Origin: Bacteroidales bacterium UBA4070
Lineage (GTDB): Bacteria; Bacteroidota; Bacteroidia; Bacteroidales; VadinHA17
DNA: 64,000 nt
Direction: 5' to 3'
NCBI GenBank assembly: GCA_002383485.1
Contig: DFYY01000005.1
Location: forward strand, 18,534 to 82,533
Shown in pieces: positions 50,724-58,992 of the stretch (positions within the stretch are counted from its first letter, which is position 1; each line of letters begins with the position of its first letter). Below the pieces are notes generated by a model that saw only the letters and a program-made list of their open reading frames with translations, was not told where the DNA came from and did no database searches. Position numbers and translations under genes: made by a program.

Positions 50724-51950
50724 TCATGCGAACATTTCCGTTACTTTCCTGACGCCCCTGACCAGCGCCTCAATCTCTGCCTCCGTGTTGTAGAAGGCTA
50801 TCGAAGCCCTTATATTGCCGCTAATTCCAAATCGCTCCATGAGCGGCTGTGCACAGTGTGTTCCCGTTCTGACCGCAATACCCATCTTGTCAAGAATCAT
50901 GCCGGCGTCATACTGGTGTATCACCCCCGGTAGGAACGAGATCACCGAGACCTTGTGCGGTGCGGTTCCGTAGATTCGCAGGCCCTCAATGGCTGACAAT
51001 CCGGCAGTTGCCGTGGCAAGGAGGGCCTGTTCTCTTTCAGCAACAGCCTCGCGGCCGAGGGTAGACAGGTAGTCAAGTGCGGCTGCCAGTCCTATGGCAC
51101 CGGTAAAGTTGGTTGTGCCTGCTTCGAATTTGAACGGAAGCACGCTGTAGGTGGTCTTCTCAAATGTAACGTTTGCCACCATGTCTCCGCCACCCTGGTA
51201 TGGGGGCAGTTCATTCAGCAGATCCGCCTTGCCGTAAAGCACCCCGATTCCGTTGGGTCCGTATACCTTGTGCCCGGAAAAAACGTAGAAATCGCAGTCC
51301 AGATCTGTTACGTCAACCAGGCCGTGCTGTATCCCCTGCGCTCCGTCGATCAGCACCGGGATGCCGTGACGGTGGGCTTCAGCAACAATCTCCTTTACAG
51401 GGTTGATGGTTCCGAGCACATTTGAAACATGTGTCACGGCCACAATCCTGGTCCGTTCCGAAAGCAGATTCCTGTATGCTTCAAGGTCAAGAACCCCTTC
51501 GTCGGAGAAGGGGATGATTTTCAGCTTCGCCTTTTTGCGTTCGCAGAGCATCTGCCATGGAACGATGTTGGCATGGTGTTCCATGCCGCTGATGACTATC
51601 TCATCGCCCTCTCCCACAAATCTCTCCCCGAATGAGAAAGCCACTGCATTTATTGATGCGGTTGTGCCGGCTGTGAAGATGATTTCCTCCCTGGACCGGG
51701 CATTTATGAATGCCCTGACTGTTTCGCGGGCTGCCTCGTAGCGGTCAGAAACCAGGTCTGAAAGATAATGCACACCACGGTGGACGTTTGCGTTGGCGGT
51801 GCGGTAGAGCTCTTCCATCATGTTGATTACCTGCAGCGGCTTCTGGGTTGTTGCGCCATTGTCAAGATAAATCAGTGGTTTCCCGTGTGCCTTTGTTGAT
51901 AGGATGGGGAAGTCGGATCGGATCTCTTCTATGCTCTTAGCAAGCTTCAT
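50724..51950 (-). CDS. sufS: Cysteine desulfurase SufS
   Basis: 408 residues from ATG 51950; a TTG at 51962 overlaps the sufD stop but is less likely. IYLDNGATTQKP is the opening, ISGMEHHANIVPW holds the His stacking on PLP, VFSGHKVYGPNGIGVLYG carries the PLP-binding Lys, and RTGTHCAQPLMERFGI the persulfide Cys in the short type-II loop. It releases sulfur from L-cysteine for Fe-S clusters with SufE as acceptor. The gene sits 8 bases after sufD. Confidence 0.96.
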   Translation of the reverse strand: MKLAKSIEEIRSDFPILSTKAHGKPLIYLDNGATTQKPLQVINMMEELYRTANANVHRGVHYLSDLVSDRYEAARETVRAFINARSREEIIFTAGTTASINAVAFSFGERFVGEGDEIVISGMEHHANIVPWQMLCERKKAKLKIIPFSDEGVLDLEAYRNLLSERTRIVAVTHVSNVLGTINPVKEIVAEAHRHGIPVLIDGAQGIQHGLVDVTDLDCDFYVFSGHKVYGPNGIGVLYGKADLLNELPPYQGGGDMVANVTFEKTTYSVLPFKFEAGTTNFTGAIGLAAALDYLSTLGREAVAEREQALLATATAGLSAIEGLRIYGTAPHKVSVISFLPGVIHQYDAGMILDKMGIAVRTGTHCAQPLMERFGISGNIRASIAFYNTEAEIEALVRGVRKVTEMFA

Positions 51951-51958
51951 TACTTCGT

Positions 51959-53317
51959 TCAATTACACTGTATTGCACACGAGGCGCAGCGCGAAAGCTC
52001 ACCGCGGAGACGCTGCAAAACGAGGTTGTCAATGCGCTCGCGAAGTGCTTCTATGGGGATGTTCTTTATTACATCATGTGCAAACCCGAACATCAGCATC
52101 AGTTTTGCCTCCTTAGCGTCTATCCCGCGCGAGCGGAGGTAGAAGAGAGCGTTCTCATCGAGCTGGCCGACGGTTGCACCGTGGCTGCACTTTACGTCAT
52201 CAGCATAGATCTCCAGCTGCGGTTTGGTATCCATCCGTGCGGTGTCGGACATGATTATACTGTTGCTGCTCTGGAAGGCGTTGGTCTTCTGGGCATCTTT
52301 ATGCACCATGATACGGCCGTTGAAGGCGCCTGAAGCGTTATCATCCAGTACACCCTTGAAAAGCTGGGTGCTGTTGCAGTTGGGTGCTGCGTGGTCCACC
52401 TTTACGAAGTTGGCAATGTGCTGATGCTTGTCGGCCAGGAAGAGGCCGTAGCTGTGTGTCTCGGCATTTTCACCGTTGAGCCGGTGCCATGTGGCATTGC
52501 GTACAAGCCCGCCGTGCAGGGTGATGTTATTCGATGAGGCGAAGCTGTCGCGCTCCTGGTGGATAAATGTGTGCGTTATCTTTCCTGAGTCGTTATGCTG
52601 GTTCTGCACCCTGATTATCTCGAACCGGGCGTTGCGGCCTACATAGACCTCCGTGACTGTGTTCGTCAGGTAATGCTGTGGCGAGATTGCATGGTCGCAG
52701 ACCAGAAGCGACATCTGGGCTCCATCCTCAACCACTAACAGGTTACGGTCCTGTGCGAAAATATCCTGTGTGCTGTGGAGCAGGTTGACAATCTGTATCG
52801 GTTTGGTATAGACTGTGTTCTTTGGGGCATAGAGGAAGAGCCCGTCAGATGCCAATGCGGTGTTCAGCGGCACCAGCCCGTCGTTTTCGTTCTGTGCATA
52901 CTTGTTGTAATGTTTCTCCACCAGCGAGGGGAACTGCCTGGCAGCTGCCTTCATGCTGCCGACCCACAATCCACCGGGGAGCATTGCCAGTCCTTCATCT
53001 CCCTTTGGTAAGAAACCATTGAGCAGAACCATATTCCATACATCAAGATCCTGCACCTCGCAGTGGAACTTCTCAGCCTCCCTGAAGTCGCCGGGCACGG
53101 GCGAGAAGTATTTTTCGTATTTGTAGCCAAACGATTTCTCGAGGTTTGTATACTTGTAGGCTTCGTTTTTCCTGTCGGGAATGCCGAGGCGCAGGAACTC
53201 ACTGAAGGCTTCTGCACGGTACCTGTTATAGATATCTGGTGATCCCTTCAGGAGACCCTCATCCCTGGTTTCCCAGAGCTCGGTGAGCCTGTTTATTACT
53301 TCCGGTCTGTAGTCCAT
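51959..53317 (-). CDS. sufD: SUF scaffold subunit SufD
   Basis: 452 residues. The C-terminal half is the SufBD beta-helix: HLTNTVTEVYVGRNA-like text (YLTNTVTEVYVGRNARFEII in parts), LFKGVLDDNASGAFNGRIMV, DAQKTNAFQSSNSIIMSD, LEIYADDVKCSHGATVGQLDENALFYLRSRGI, the last with the His-Gly-Ala-Thr motif of the family. It forms the scaffold SufBC2D with SufB and SufC. Its start overlaps the sufC stop by 22 bases. It ends with ASCAIQCN, a Cys-containing tail. Confidence 0.95.
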   Translation of the reverse strand: MDYRPEVINRLTELWETRDEGLLKGSPDIYNRYRAEAFSEFLRLGIPDRKNEAYKYTNLEKSFGYKYEKYFSPVPGDFREAEKFHCEVQDLDVWNMVLLNGFLPKGDEGLAMLPGGLWVGSMKAAARQFPSLVEKHYNKYAQNENDGLVPLNTALASDGLFLYAPKNTVYTKPIQIVNLLHSTQDIFAQDRNLLVVEDGAQMSLLVCDHAISPQHYLTNTVTEVYVGRNARFEIIRVQNQHNDSGKITHTFIHQERDSFASSNNITLHGGLVRNATWHRLNGENAETHSYGLFLADKHQHIANFVKVDHAAPNCNSTQLFKGVLDDNASGAFNGRIMVHKDAQKTNAFQSSNSIIMSDTARMDTKPQLEIYADDVKCSHGATVGQLDENALFYLRSRGIDAKEAKLMLMFGFAHDVIKNIPIEALRERIDNLVLQRLRGELSRCASCAIQCN

Positions 53318-54093
53318 GTCTCTTCGCTGACTTCTGCTTCCTTCCTTATCCAGTCGTATCCTCTCTCCTCAAGCTTGAGAGCCAGTTCGGGGCCGCCTGA
53401 TTTCACTATCCGGCCGTCATAGAGCACGTGCACGAAATCAGGCACGATATAGTCGAGCAGCCTCTGATAGTGCGTTATTACGATGACCGAGGTGTCGGGC
53501 CTGCGTATCTTGTTCACGCCGTTGGCGACGATGCGCAGGGCATCGATGTCAAGTCCTGAGTCGGTCTCATCGAGGAGTGCCAGTCTTGGCTCGAGCATCG
53601 CCATCTGGAAGATCTCATTCTTCTTCTTTTCGCCCCCGGAGAAGCCTTCGTTGACGCTCCTGTTTGTCAGGGCCGAGTCAATCTCCACGAGTTCTTTCTT
53701 CTCGCGCATCTGGCGCAGGAATTCGGAGGCCGACAGCGGTTCGAGGCCGCGGTGCTTGCGCTGCTCGTTGATTGCTGTCTTCATGAAGTTGACCATGCTG
53801 ACGCCGGGAATCTCAATGGGGTACTGGAAGGAGAGGAATATACCCTCGCGGGCACGTTCCTCGGGCGACATCTCCAGGAGGTTCTTGCCCTCGAAGGTGA
53901 CGGTGCCAGCGGTTACTGTGGCTATCTCCCTGCCGGTAAGCACGTTGGCCAGGGTGCTCTTGCCGCTGCCGTTGGGACCCATGATTGCATGGATCTCGCC
54001 GGGCTTAACCTCGAGGCTGAGGCCCTTGAGGATCTCTTTATTGTCAATTGAGGCTTTTAAGTCTTTTATCTGTATCAAAAATTCGGTTTGCAT
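53296..54093 (-). CDS. sufC: SUF ATPase SufC
   Basis: 265 residues. ABC-type ATPase: IMGPNGSGKSTLANVLTG (Walker A), FLSFQYPIEIPGVS (Q-loop), NEGFSGGEKKKNEIFQM (signature), LALLDETDSGLDID (Walker B and D-loop) and VITHYQRLLDYI (H-loop). The KKNEI variant of the signature is specific to SufC. It powers conformational change of the SufB-SufD scaffold. A 144-base gap separates it from sufB; the gap holds no gene. Confidence 0.97.
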   Translation of the reverse strand: MQTEFLIQIKDLKASIDNKEILKGLSLEVKPGEIHAIMGPNGSGKSTLANVLTGREIATVTAGTVTFEGKNLLEMSPEERAREGIFLSFQYPIEIPGVSMVNFMKTAINEQRKHRGLEPLSASEFLRQMREKKELVEIDSALTNRSVNEGFSGGEKKKNEIFQMAMLEPRLALLDETDSGLDIDALRIVANGVNKIRRPDTSVIVITHYQRLLDYIVPDFVHVLYDGRIVKSGGPELALKLEERGYDWIRKEAEVSEETWTTDRK

Positions 54094-54237
54094 GTCTTGT
54101 TTGCTGTTGATTCTGTTTTGCCCCTCCTGGAATTATTTACTTAAAGGGTTGTCCATTGGTTTTCCGGGAGGTTATTCTTTACTTTCTTCTGCTGATATTT
54201 CAGTTTTTCATTTATTGAACCTGGCTCTTCCGGAGTC

Positions 54238-55686
54238 TTATCCCACGCTTCCCTCAAGGCTTATCTGCAGCAGTTTCTGCGCTTCCACCGCGAACTCCAT
54301 CGGGAGCTTGTTGATCACCTCGCGGGCATAGCCGTTGACGATCAGCCCGATTGCATCTTCAGTGGAGATGCCTCTCTGGTTGCAGTAGAAGATCTGGTCC
54401 TCGCCGATGCGTGATGTTGTTGCTTCGTGCTCCACGATTGCGGAGGGATTATCCACCTCGATATAGGGGAATGTGTGTGCCCCGCATTTGTCACCCAGCA
54501 GGAGCGAGTCGCACTGCGAAAAGTTGCGTGCCCCTTCTGCCTTGCCCAGCACCTTTACAAGACCGCGGTAGCTGTTCTGGCCGAATCCGGCCGAGATGCC
54601 CTTGGAGACGATTGTGCTCTTCGTGTTGCGGCCGATGTGTATCATCTTTGTCCCGGTGTCAGCCTGCTGGTAATTGTTTGTGACGGCAACCGAGTAGAAT
54701 TCGCCGACGGAGTTGTTGCCGCGCAGGATGCATGACGGGTATTTCCATGTGATTGCCGAGCCGGTTTCAACCTGGGTCCATGATATCTTCGAGTTATCTC
54801 CCTTGCAGATGCCTCTCTTGGTGACGAAGTTGAATATTCCGCCCTTTCCCTCCTTATCGCCCGGGTACCAGTTCTGAACGGTGCTGTATTTGACCTCGGC
54901 GCCGCGCTCTGCCACTATCTCAACTACAGCTGCATGGAGCTGGTTCTCGTCGCGCATCGGCGCTGTGCAGCCCTCGAGGTAACTGACATAGGCATCCTCA
55001 TCGGCAATCAGGAGGGTACGTTCGAACTGCCCGGTATTGGAGGCGTTGATGCGGAAGTATGTGGAGAGTTCCATCGGGCATCTGACCCCTTTCGGGATAT
55101 AGCAGAAGGAGCCGTCGGAGAAAACCGCGGAGTTCAGAGTGGCGAAGAAGTTGTCAGTGTAGGGCACCACCGATGCGAGGTATTTCTGCACGAGGCCAGG
55201 GTGTTCTTTTACGGCCTCTGAGAAGGAACAGAATATAATACCCATCTCAGCGAGTGTCTCGCGGAAGGTGGTTTTCACCGAGATGGAGTCCATGACGGCA
55301 TCGACGGCCACGCCGGCGAGGTGTTTCTGTTCCTCGAGGGGTATGCCGAGTTTGTCAAATGTCTTCAGCAGTTCCGGGTCAACATCGCTTAGGCTGTTGA
55401 GGCTCTTCTTCTGTTTTGGTGCTGCATAGAAGATAATCTCCTGGTAATCAATCTCTGGTATTCTCAGGTGAGCCCAATTGGGCATTTTCATCGTCTGCCA
55501 GTGGCGGAATGCCTTGAGGCGGAACTCAAGCATCCATTCCGGCTCCTCCTTTTTGGCTGAGATGAGTCTTACAACGTCTTCACTGAGGCCTTTGGGGATA
55601 ACATCGGTTTCTATATCGGTTACGAAGCCGTACTTGTATTCACCTGATGTTACCTCGCCCAGCAGCTTATCCTGATCATTTTCCAT
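54238..55686 (-). CDS. sufB: SUF scaffold subunit SufB
   Basis: 482 residues from ATG 55686, eight bases after AAGGAG, which decides the start over TTG 55701. Features: YGFVTDIETDVIPKGL, PKGVRCPMELSTYFRIN (N-terminal core), SYLEGCTAPMRDENQLHAAVVEI, SAITWKYPSCILRGNNSVGEFYSVAV in parts, and CDSLLLGDKCGAHTFPYIEV with the Cys thought to receive sulfur. It is the cluster-building subunit of SufBC2D. It is the first gene of the suf operon. An inverted repeat lies 55 bases upstream. Confidence 0.96.
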   Translation of the reverse strand: MENDQDKLLGEVTSGEYKYGFVTDIETDVIPKGLSEDVVRLISAKKEEPEWMLEFRLKAFRHWQTMKMPNWAHLRIPEIDYQEIIFYAAPKQKKSLNSLSDVDPELLKTFDKLGIPLEEQKHLAGVAVDAVMDSISVKTTFRETLAEMGIIFCSFSEAVKEHPGLVQKYLASVVPYTDNFFATLNSAVFSDGSFCYIPKGVRCPMELSTYFRINASNTGQFERTLLIADEDAYVSYLEGCTAPMRDENQLHAAVVEIVAERGAEVKYSTVQNWYPGDKEGKGGIFNFVTKRGICKGDNSKISWTQVETGSAITWKYPSCILRGNNSVGEFYSVAVTNNYQQADTGTKMIHIGRNTKSTIVSKGISAGFGQNSYRGLVKVLGKAEGARNFSQCDSLLLGDKCGAHTFPYIEVDNPSAIVEHEATTSRIGEDQIFYCNQRGISTEDAIGLIVNGYAREVINKLPMEFAVEAQKLLQISLEGSVG

Positions 55687-55740
55687 ATCTGTCTCCTTCA
55701 ACGGTACATCAACTCAACAAATGGCACCGTTTAAAGTTTG

Positions 55741-55762
55741 TGCACGTTTTTATAATCGTGCA
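55741..55762. promoter_or_regulatory. Inverted repeat TGCACG-N10-CGTGCA upstream of sufB
   Basis: Perfect 6-bp arms at 55741-55746 and 55757-55762, 55 bases before the sufB ATG. It is a candidate operator for an Fe-S or iron-responsive regulator; no specific factor is implied by the sequence. Confidence 0.35.
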
Positions 55763-55855
55763 AAATTAATCAAAAAATGGTGAGACAGACGAGATATCTG
55801 AAATGCCTGTTTCTCAGAACGACTCAACCGGTTTTCGTTTTACAGAATCCCGTGA

Positions 55856-57499
55856 TCAACCAAAAATCCTGTCTATTTCTGCTTTTATGTTGTTGTAGGT
55901 CTTTAAATAATCATCAAGAGTACCGCCATACGGATCTTTAATTTCCATATTACTCAGGAAACGAATTTTAGATTTAGGTACACCCTGAAGTCTCAGCTTT
56001 AAACAGATCTTCTTATCCATAGTTATAAATAAATCTGCTTCATTTATATCTATGGAATATATGGATTTGGACAGGTGATTCGACAGATCAACATTGAGTT
56101 TTTTTGCTGCGAGCAGAGCAAATGCAGGCGACATTCTGTTCTCCATTTCTATGAAGCCGAGAGAATCAAAAATGTAATTATTATTAAGGTTCCTGGCATA
56201 TTCATATGCAAACGGACTTCTGCAAATATTCCCATAACATACAAAGCAGACTTTTTTTAAGTTTTGCAGGGAATGTTTTGTTAAGGGAGTGATTTTAAGT
56301 AATTTAGTTCTTAGACTTGTATAAAATACCCTGAACCATCGTTTGATTTCATATAACCAGAGTGCTATGCAAAATTTGGGATCTTCTGTTATGGAATCCT
56401 CAAAGTAATGGTTTTTCCTAAAAACCGAAAATAGTAAATCAGCTAACCAGGATATAAAATCTTTAATTCTAAGTTTAAACAGACCTTGAGCTTTTAGCAT
56501 AAACTCATCATGCAGGAATCTTACAGTTACATTCCGGGGAAAAGTATTTCTCTCAATTGTTTTGTCAAGCACAAAAGAATCAAAAAATAACAAGGGCAGG
56601 TTTATACCGGCTCTGACGGATAACTCGGTAGATCCAAAGAAGCGTCCGTTAAACTCCATTAATACAGGCTCGTTATTTGATTTTATTTTAAATTCAAACA
56701 TACCAACCCCGTTCCAGTTTATTTCTTTGACTATTTTAATAATCCGGTTTTCAATGTTATAGGTTGTTGAAGGTAATGATTCACGTAAGGTACTGACCCC
56801 TTTATTCTCTATTAATCGTCTGTGAATGTAGGCGTTCAGTATAACTCCATCCCTGGAAATGAAATTATATCCGATGCCATATCCCTCAATATATTCCTGT
56901 ATGAGGATTGGAACACAATTGACAGTCTCCCTGACGAAATCGGTTAATTCATTTATATTGCGACAAATATGTACTGAAAAACAAACGAGTTTATTATTAA
57001 TAATTAACGCTGAACTCACCGGTTTAGCAATAACCGGGAATTCAAATGCATCTAAGTTACAATTGTTGAGATCTTCAATATTCCTGATTAGTATACCTTT
57101 AGGGATTACCAGGCCATTCTTTATACCAATATCAAGTAATGCAGACTTGTCTTTTGAATACAAATAAGTTGTATCCGGGTTTAATCCGACAATTTTAACC
57201 AGTGATGAAATTGTCTCTTTATAATTCCTGCAGATTTCCAGAGCGCCATCTGTGATTGGTATTAAAGCATCAAAAAAGCAATTACGTAATAATTCAGATA
57301 GTCTTATAACGAATAAATCAACATTGTAAGCCGGATCTCCCAGCAGATACGATTTACTGACATATTTTGAATGCCTGGCAGCAACATCGGAAAATAATAC
57401 AACCTCTGCAATGCAACCGCTTTTGCTCAGGTTTCTTGCGACTGCCAGACCAGCCTTGTTGGTGAAGCCAACCAATAATATCCTGTGTTTATTGTTCAC
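55856..57499 (-). CDS. ATP-grasp protein fused to low-molecular-weight protein tyrosine phosphatase
   Basis: 547 residues, start GTG 57499 directly after the deacetylase stop. Residues about 1-330 form an ATP-grasp enzyme: ILLVGFTNKAGLAVARNL, FPVIAKPVSSALI (ATP-binding Lys), PILIQEYIEGYGIGYNF and PVLMEFNGRFFGSTELSVRAG (Mg-binding Glu/Asn). Such enzymes join a carboxylate to an amine. Residues 416-547 are a low-molecular-weight phosphatase: CYGNICRS (421-428, C-x5-R-S loop) and DPYG with the general-acid Asp at 522. Phosphatases of this type control polysaccharide export kinases. The pair with a deacetylase and low GC suggest an acquired surface-polysaccharide module. Substrates are unknown. 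Confidence 0.88.
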   Translation of the reverse strand: MNNKHRILLVGFTNKAGLAVARNLSKSGCIAEVVLFSDVAARHSKYVSKSYLLGDPAYNVDLFVIRLSELLRNCFFDALIPITDGALEICRNYKETISSLVKIVGLNPDTTYLYSKDKSALLDIGIKNGLVIPKGILIRNIEDLNNCNLDAFEFPVIAKPVSSALIINNKLVCFSVHICRNINELTDFVRETVNCVPILIQEYIEGYGIGYNFISRDGVILNAYIHRRLIENKGVSTLRESLPSTTYNIENRIIKIVKEINWNGVGMFEFKIKSNNEPVLMEFNGRFFGSTELSVRAGINLPLLFFDSFVLDKTIERNTFPRNVTVRFLHDEFMLKAQGLFKLRIKDFISWLADLLFSVFRKNHYFEDSITEDPKFCIALWLYEIKRWFRVFYTSLRTKLLKITPLTKHSLQNLKKVCFVCYGNICRSPFAYEYARNLNNNYIFDSLGFIEMENRMSPAFALLAAKKLNVDLSNHLSKSIYSIDINEADLFITMDKKICLKLRLQGVPKSKIRFLSNMEIKDPYGGTLDDYLKTYNNIKAEIDRIFG

Positions 57500-58510
57500 T
57501 TAATTAAAGCCTTGGTTTTTAAATGAATAATTGATTAATATAATGTTTGCCTCAAACGTGGTAGTTGAGGAAATACAGTGTCTGTTCAGAATTCTTGAAT
57601 CGGTTTTATCATCCGGGAATTGATATTTAACGGCCATTTGGTATTTATAGCCAAGCTTTTCGGTGATATCCTTGATTTGCGGGCTATAACTTCCATCTGG
57701 GAATGCAATTCCTTTAATTTCTTTATTAATAGCGTTTTGCAACAATTCTTTTGAATTCTTCAAATCTGTCTGAGCATCAGTAAGATCAATATTTGCCAAA
57801 TTGAAGTGGGCATGACCATGAGAACCAATTTCGACAAGAGGTGATTTAGAGAATCTAATCAGTTCCTCTCTGTTCATAATTTTCCATATTTCTTCAGGAA
57901 CTGACTTAATTTTATGAGATATGTTATACTTATCAATTAGTTGATTTATGGAACGATCTCTTACCGTGGGTTTGCACGATTTCATAAAATCTGTTAACGA
58001 TTGTTTTGTTTCAACATCGTGATAATTGATAAATTTCCTGTTCTCAAGTTCAATTATTTCATTTGGATAAAAATGCTTGAGACAAGCAATAATATCAGGC
58101 CACAGGGTTCTTATTTCCAATTCTTTGGTGCAAATTCCAGGAATAAAGAAAGTTGCTTTAACGTTATATTTTTCAAGTGATGGAAGAACTATATTTAAGT
58201 TGTTCAGGTAACCATCATCAAAAGAGATAGTTAGTGTTCTTTTTTTTGGTTTGTAGCCGCTTTTTTTATATTCAAATGCTTCCGATATGGTGATAATATC
58301 AAATTCACGCCTGAAATAGGCCAGGTGTCTTTCAAATTGATCAATTGCAATATGTCTGGGTGAGAAGAAATCACTGTTTTTTAATACAACGCCATGATAC
58401 ATGAGATTAAGTACGGAATGGTTAGTGATGTTTCGAACAATCTTATCACAATTTAAAGCCATTAGTACAGGATAAAGGATTCTTCTGTTGATTTTTTTTA
58501 TTGTCTGCAT
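57500..58510 (-). CDS. Polysaccharide deacetylase (NodB-like, CE4)
   Basis: 336 residues. NLMYHGVVLKNSDFF opens the domain, LTISFDDGYLNNLNIVLPSL carries the first metal Asp, KATFFIPGICTKE the following strand, and EIGSHGHAHFNLANI the H-x3-H metal ligands; IAFPDGSYSPQI has the later conserved Asp. Enzymes of this fold remove N-acetyl or O-acetyl groups from cell-surface polysaccharide. There is no clear signal peptide, so location is uncertain. Composition is visibly AT-rich compared with neighbours. It precedes the ATP-grasp/phosphatase gene with no gap, the stop codon and GTG touching. Confidence 0.9.
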   Translation of the reverse strand: MQTIKKINRRILYPVLMALNCDKIVRNITNHSVLNLMYHGVVLKNSDFFSPRHIAIDQFERHLAYFRREFDIITISEAFEYKKSGYKPKKRTLTISFDDGYLNNLNIVLPSLEKYNVKATFFIPGICTKELEIRTLWPDIIACLKHFYPNEIIELENRKFINYHDVETKQSLTDFMKSCKPTVRDRSINQLIDKYNISHKIKSVPEEIWKIMNREELIRFSKSPLVEIGSHGHAHFNLANIDLTDAQTDLKNSKELLQNAINKEIKGIAFPDGSYSPQIKDITEKLGYKYQMAVKYQFPDDKTDSRILNRHCISSTTTFEANIILINYSFKNQGFN

Positions 58511-58692
58511 GTTGAAAATGCTAAGAAGATGATGGTGATACAGTCATTATTATGATTTAAGCAATAAAAGTATATAATAAAAATTGCAAACGCCGGGTGA
58601 TCTGCACAATGATATATTCCCGGATGCTTTTGATATGTCCTGTATCATGAGACTGGGTCAATTGGCATGTGCGCTATTTAAGCATCATCGGA

Positions 58693-58845
58693 TTATCTTT
58701 TGTTGTTGATAATCAGCGCTCCTATCACTCCCGGTACCCAGCCGGCAAGGGTGAGAAGAAGGATGATCAGGAACGAGCCGCATCCCTTGTCGACAACCGC
58801 CAGGGGAGGGAAGAGAATGCATACGAGGACGCGCCAGAAACCCAT
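58693..58845 (-). CDS. Pmp3/YqaE-family membrane proteolipid (50 residues)
   Basis: A 50-residue protein from ATG 58845 to TAA 58693. MGFWRVLVCILFPPLAVVDK is the first helix with the family Pro-Pro, CGSFLIILLLTLAGWVPGV the second with the conserved W-P-G, and IGALIINNKR the tail. The Pmp3/YqaE (UPF0057) family are small two-helix membrane proteins linked to membrane potential and salt or stress tolerance. It stands alone between the deacetylase and the M1 peptidase genes. Confidence 0.93.
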   Translation of the reverse strand: MGFWRVLVCILFPPLAVVDKGCGSFLIILLLTLAGWVPGVIGALIINNKR

Positions 58846-58852
58846 GGATATT

Positions 58853-58882
58853 TGCGATTAGCGAAATTCGATTTACGATTAT
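58853..58882. repeat. Short CGATTA-type intergenic repeats
   Basis: GCGATTA, GCGAAATT, CGATTTA and CGATTATA follow one another from 58853, a rhythm of seven to eight bases. They lie just upstream of the Pmp3 gene and beside the hairpin at 58883-58913. Not a recognised family. Confidence 0.35.
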
Positions 58883-58913
58883 AAGAGTCAATGCCTAAAT
58901 AACGTTGACTCTT
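58883..58913. terminator. Hairpin between the M1 peptidase and Pmp3 genes
   Basis: AAGAGTCAA (58883-58891) pairs with TTGACTCTT (58905-58913), with two more pairs inside, loop nine bases. On the plus strand TTTTG follows. On the minus strand, the direction of both neighbouring genes, only TATAAT follows, so it is an imperfect terminator for the peptidase or a leader structure for pmp3. Confidence 0.5.
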
Positions 58914-58992
58914 TTTTGATTGATTGATTTTTCTTTTTTTATCTATGATATGATTGATTGTTGATAACGGGAGATAACCGGAAGATTATTTT

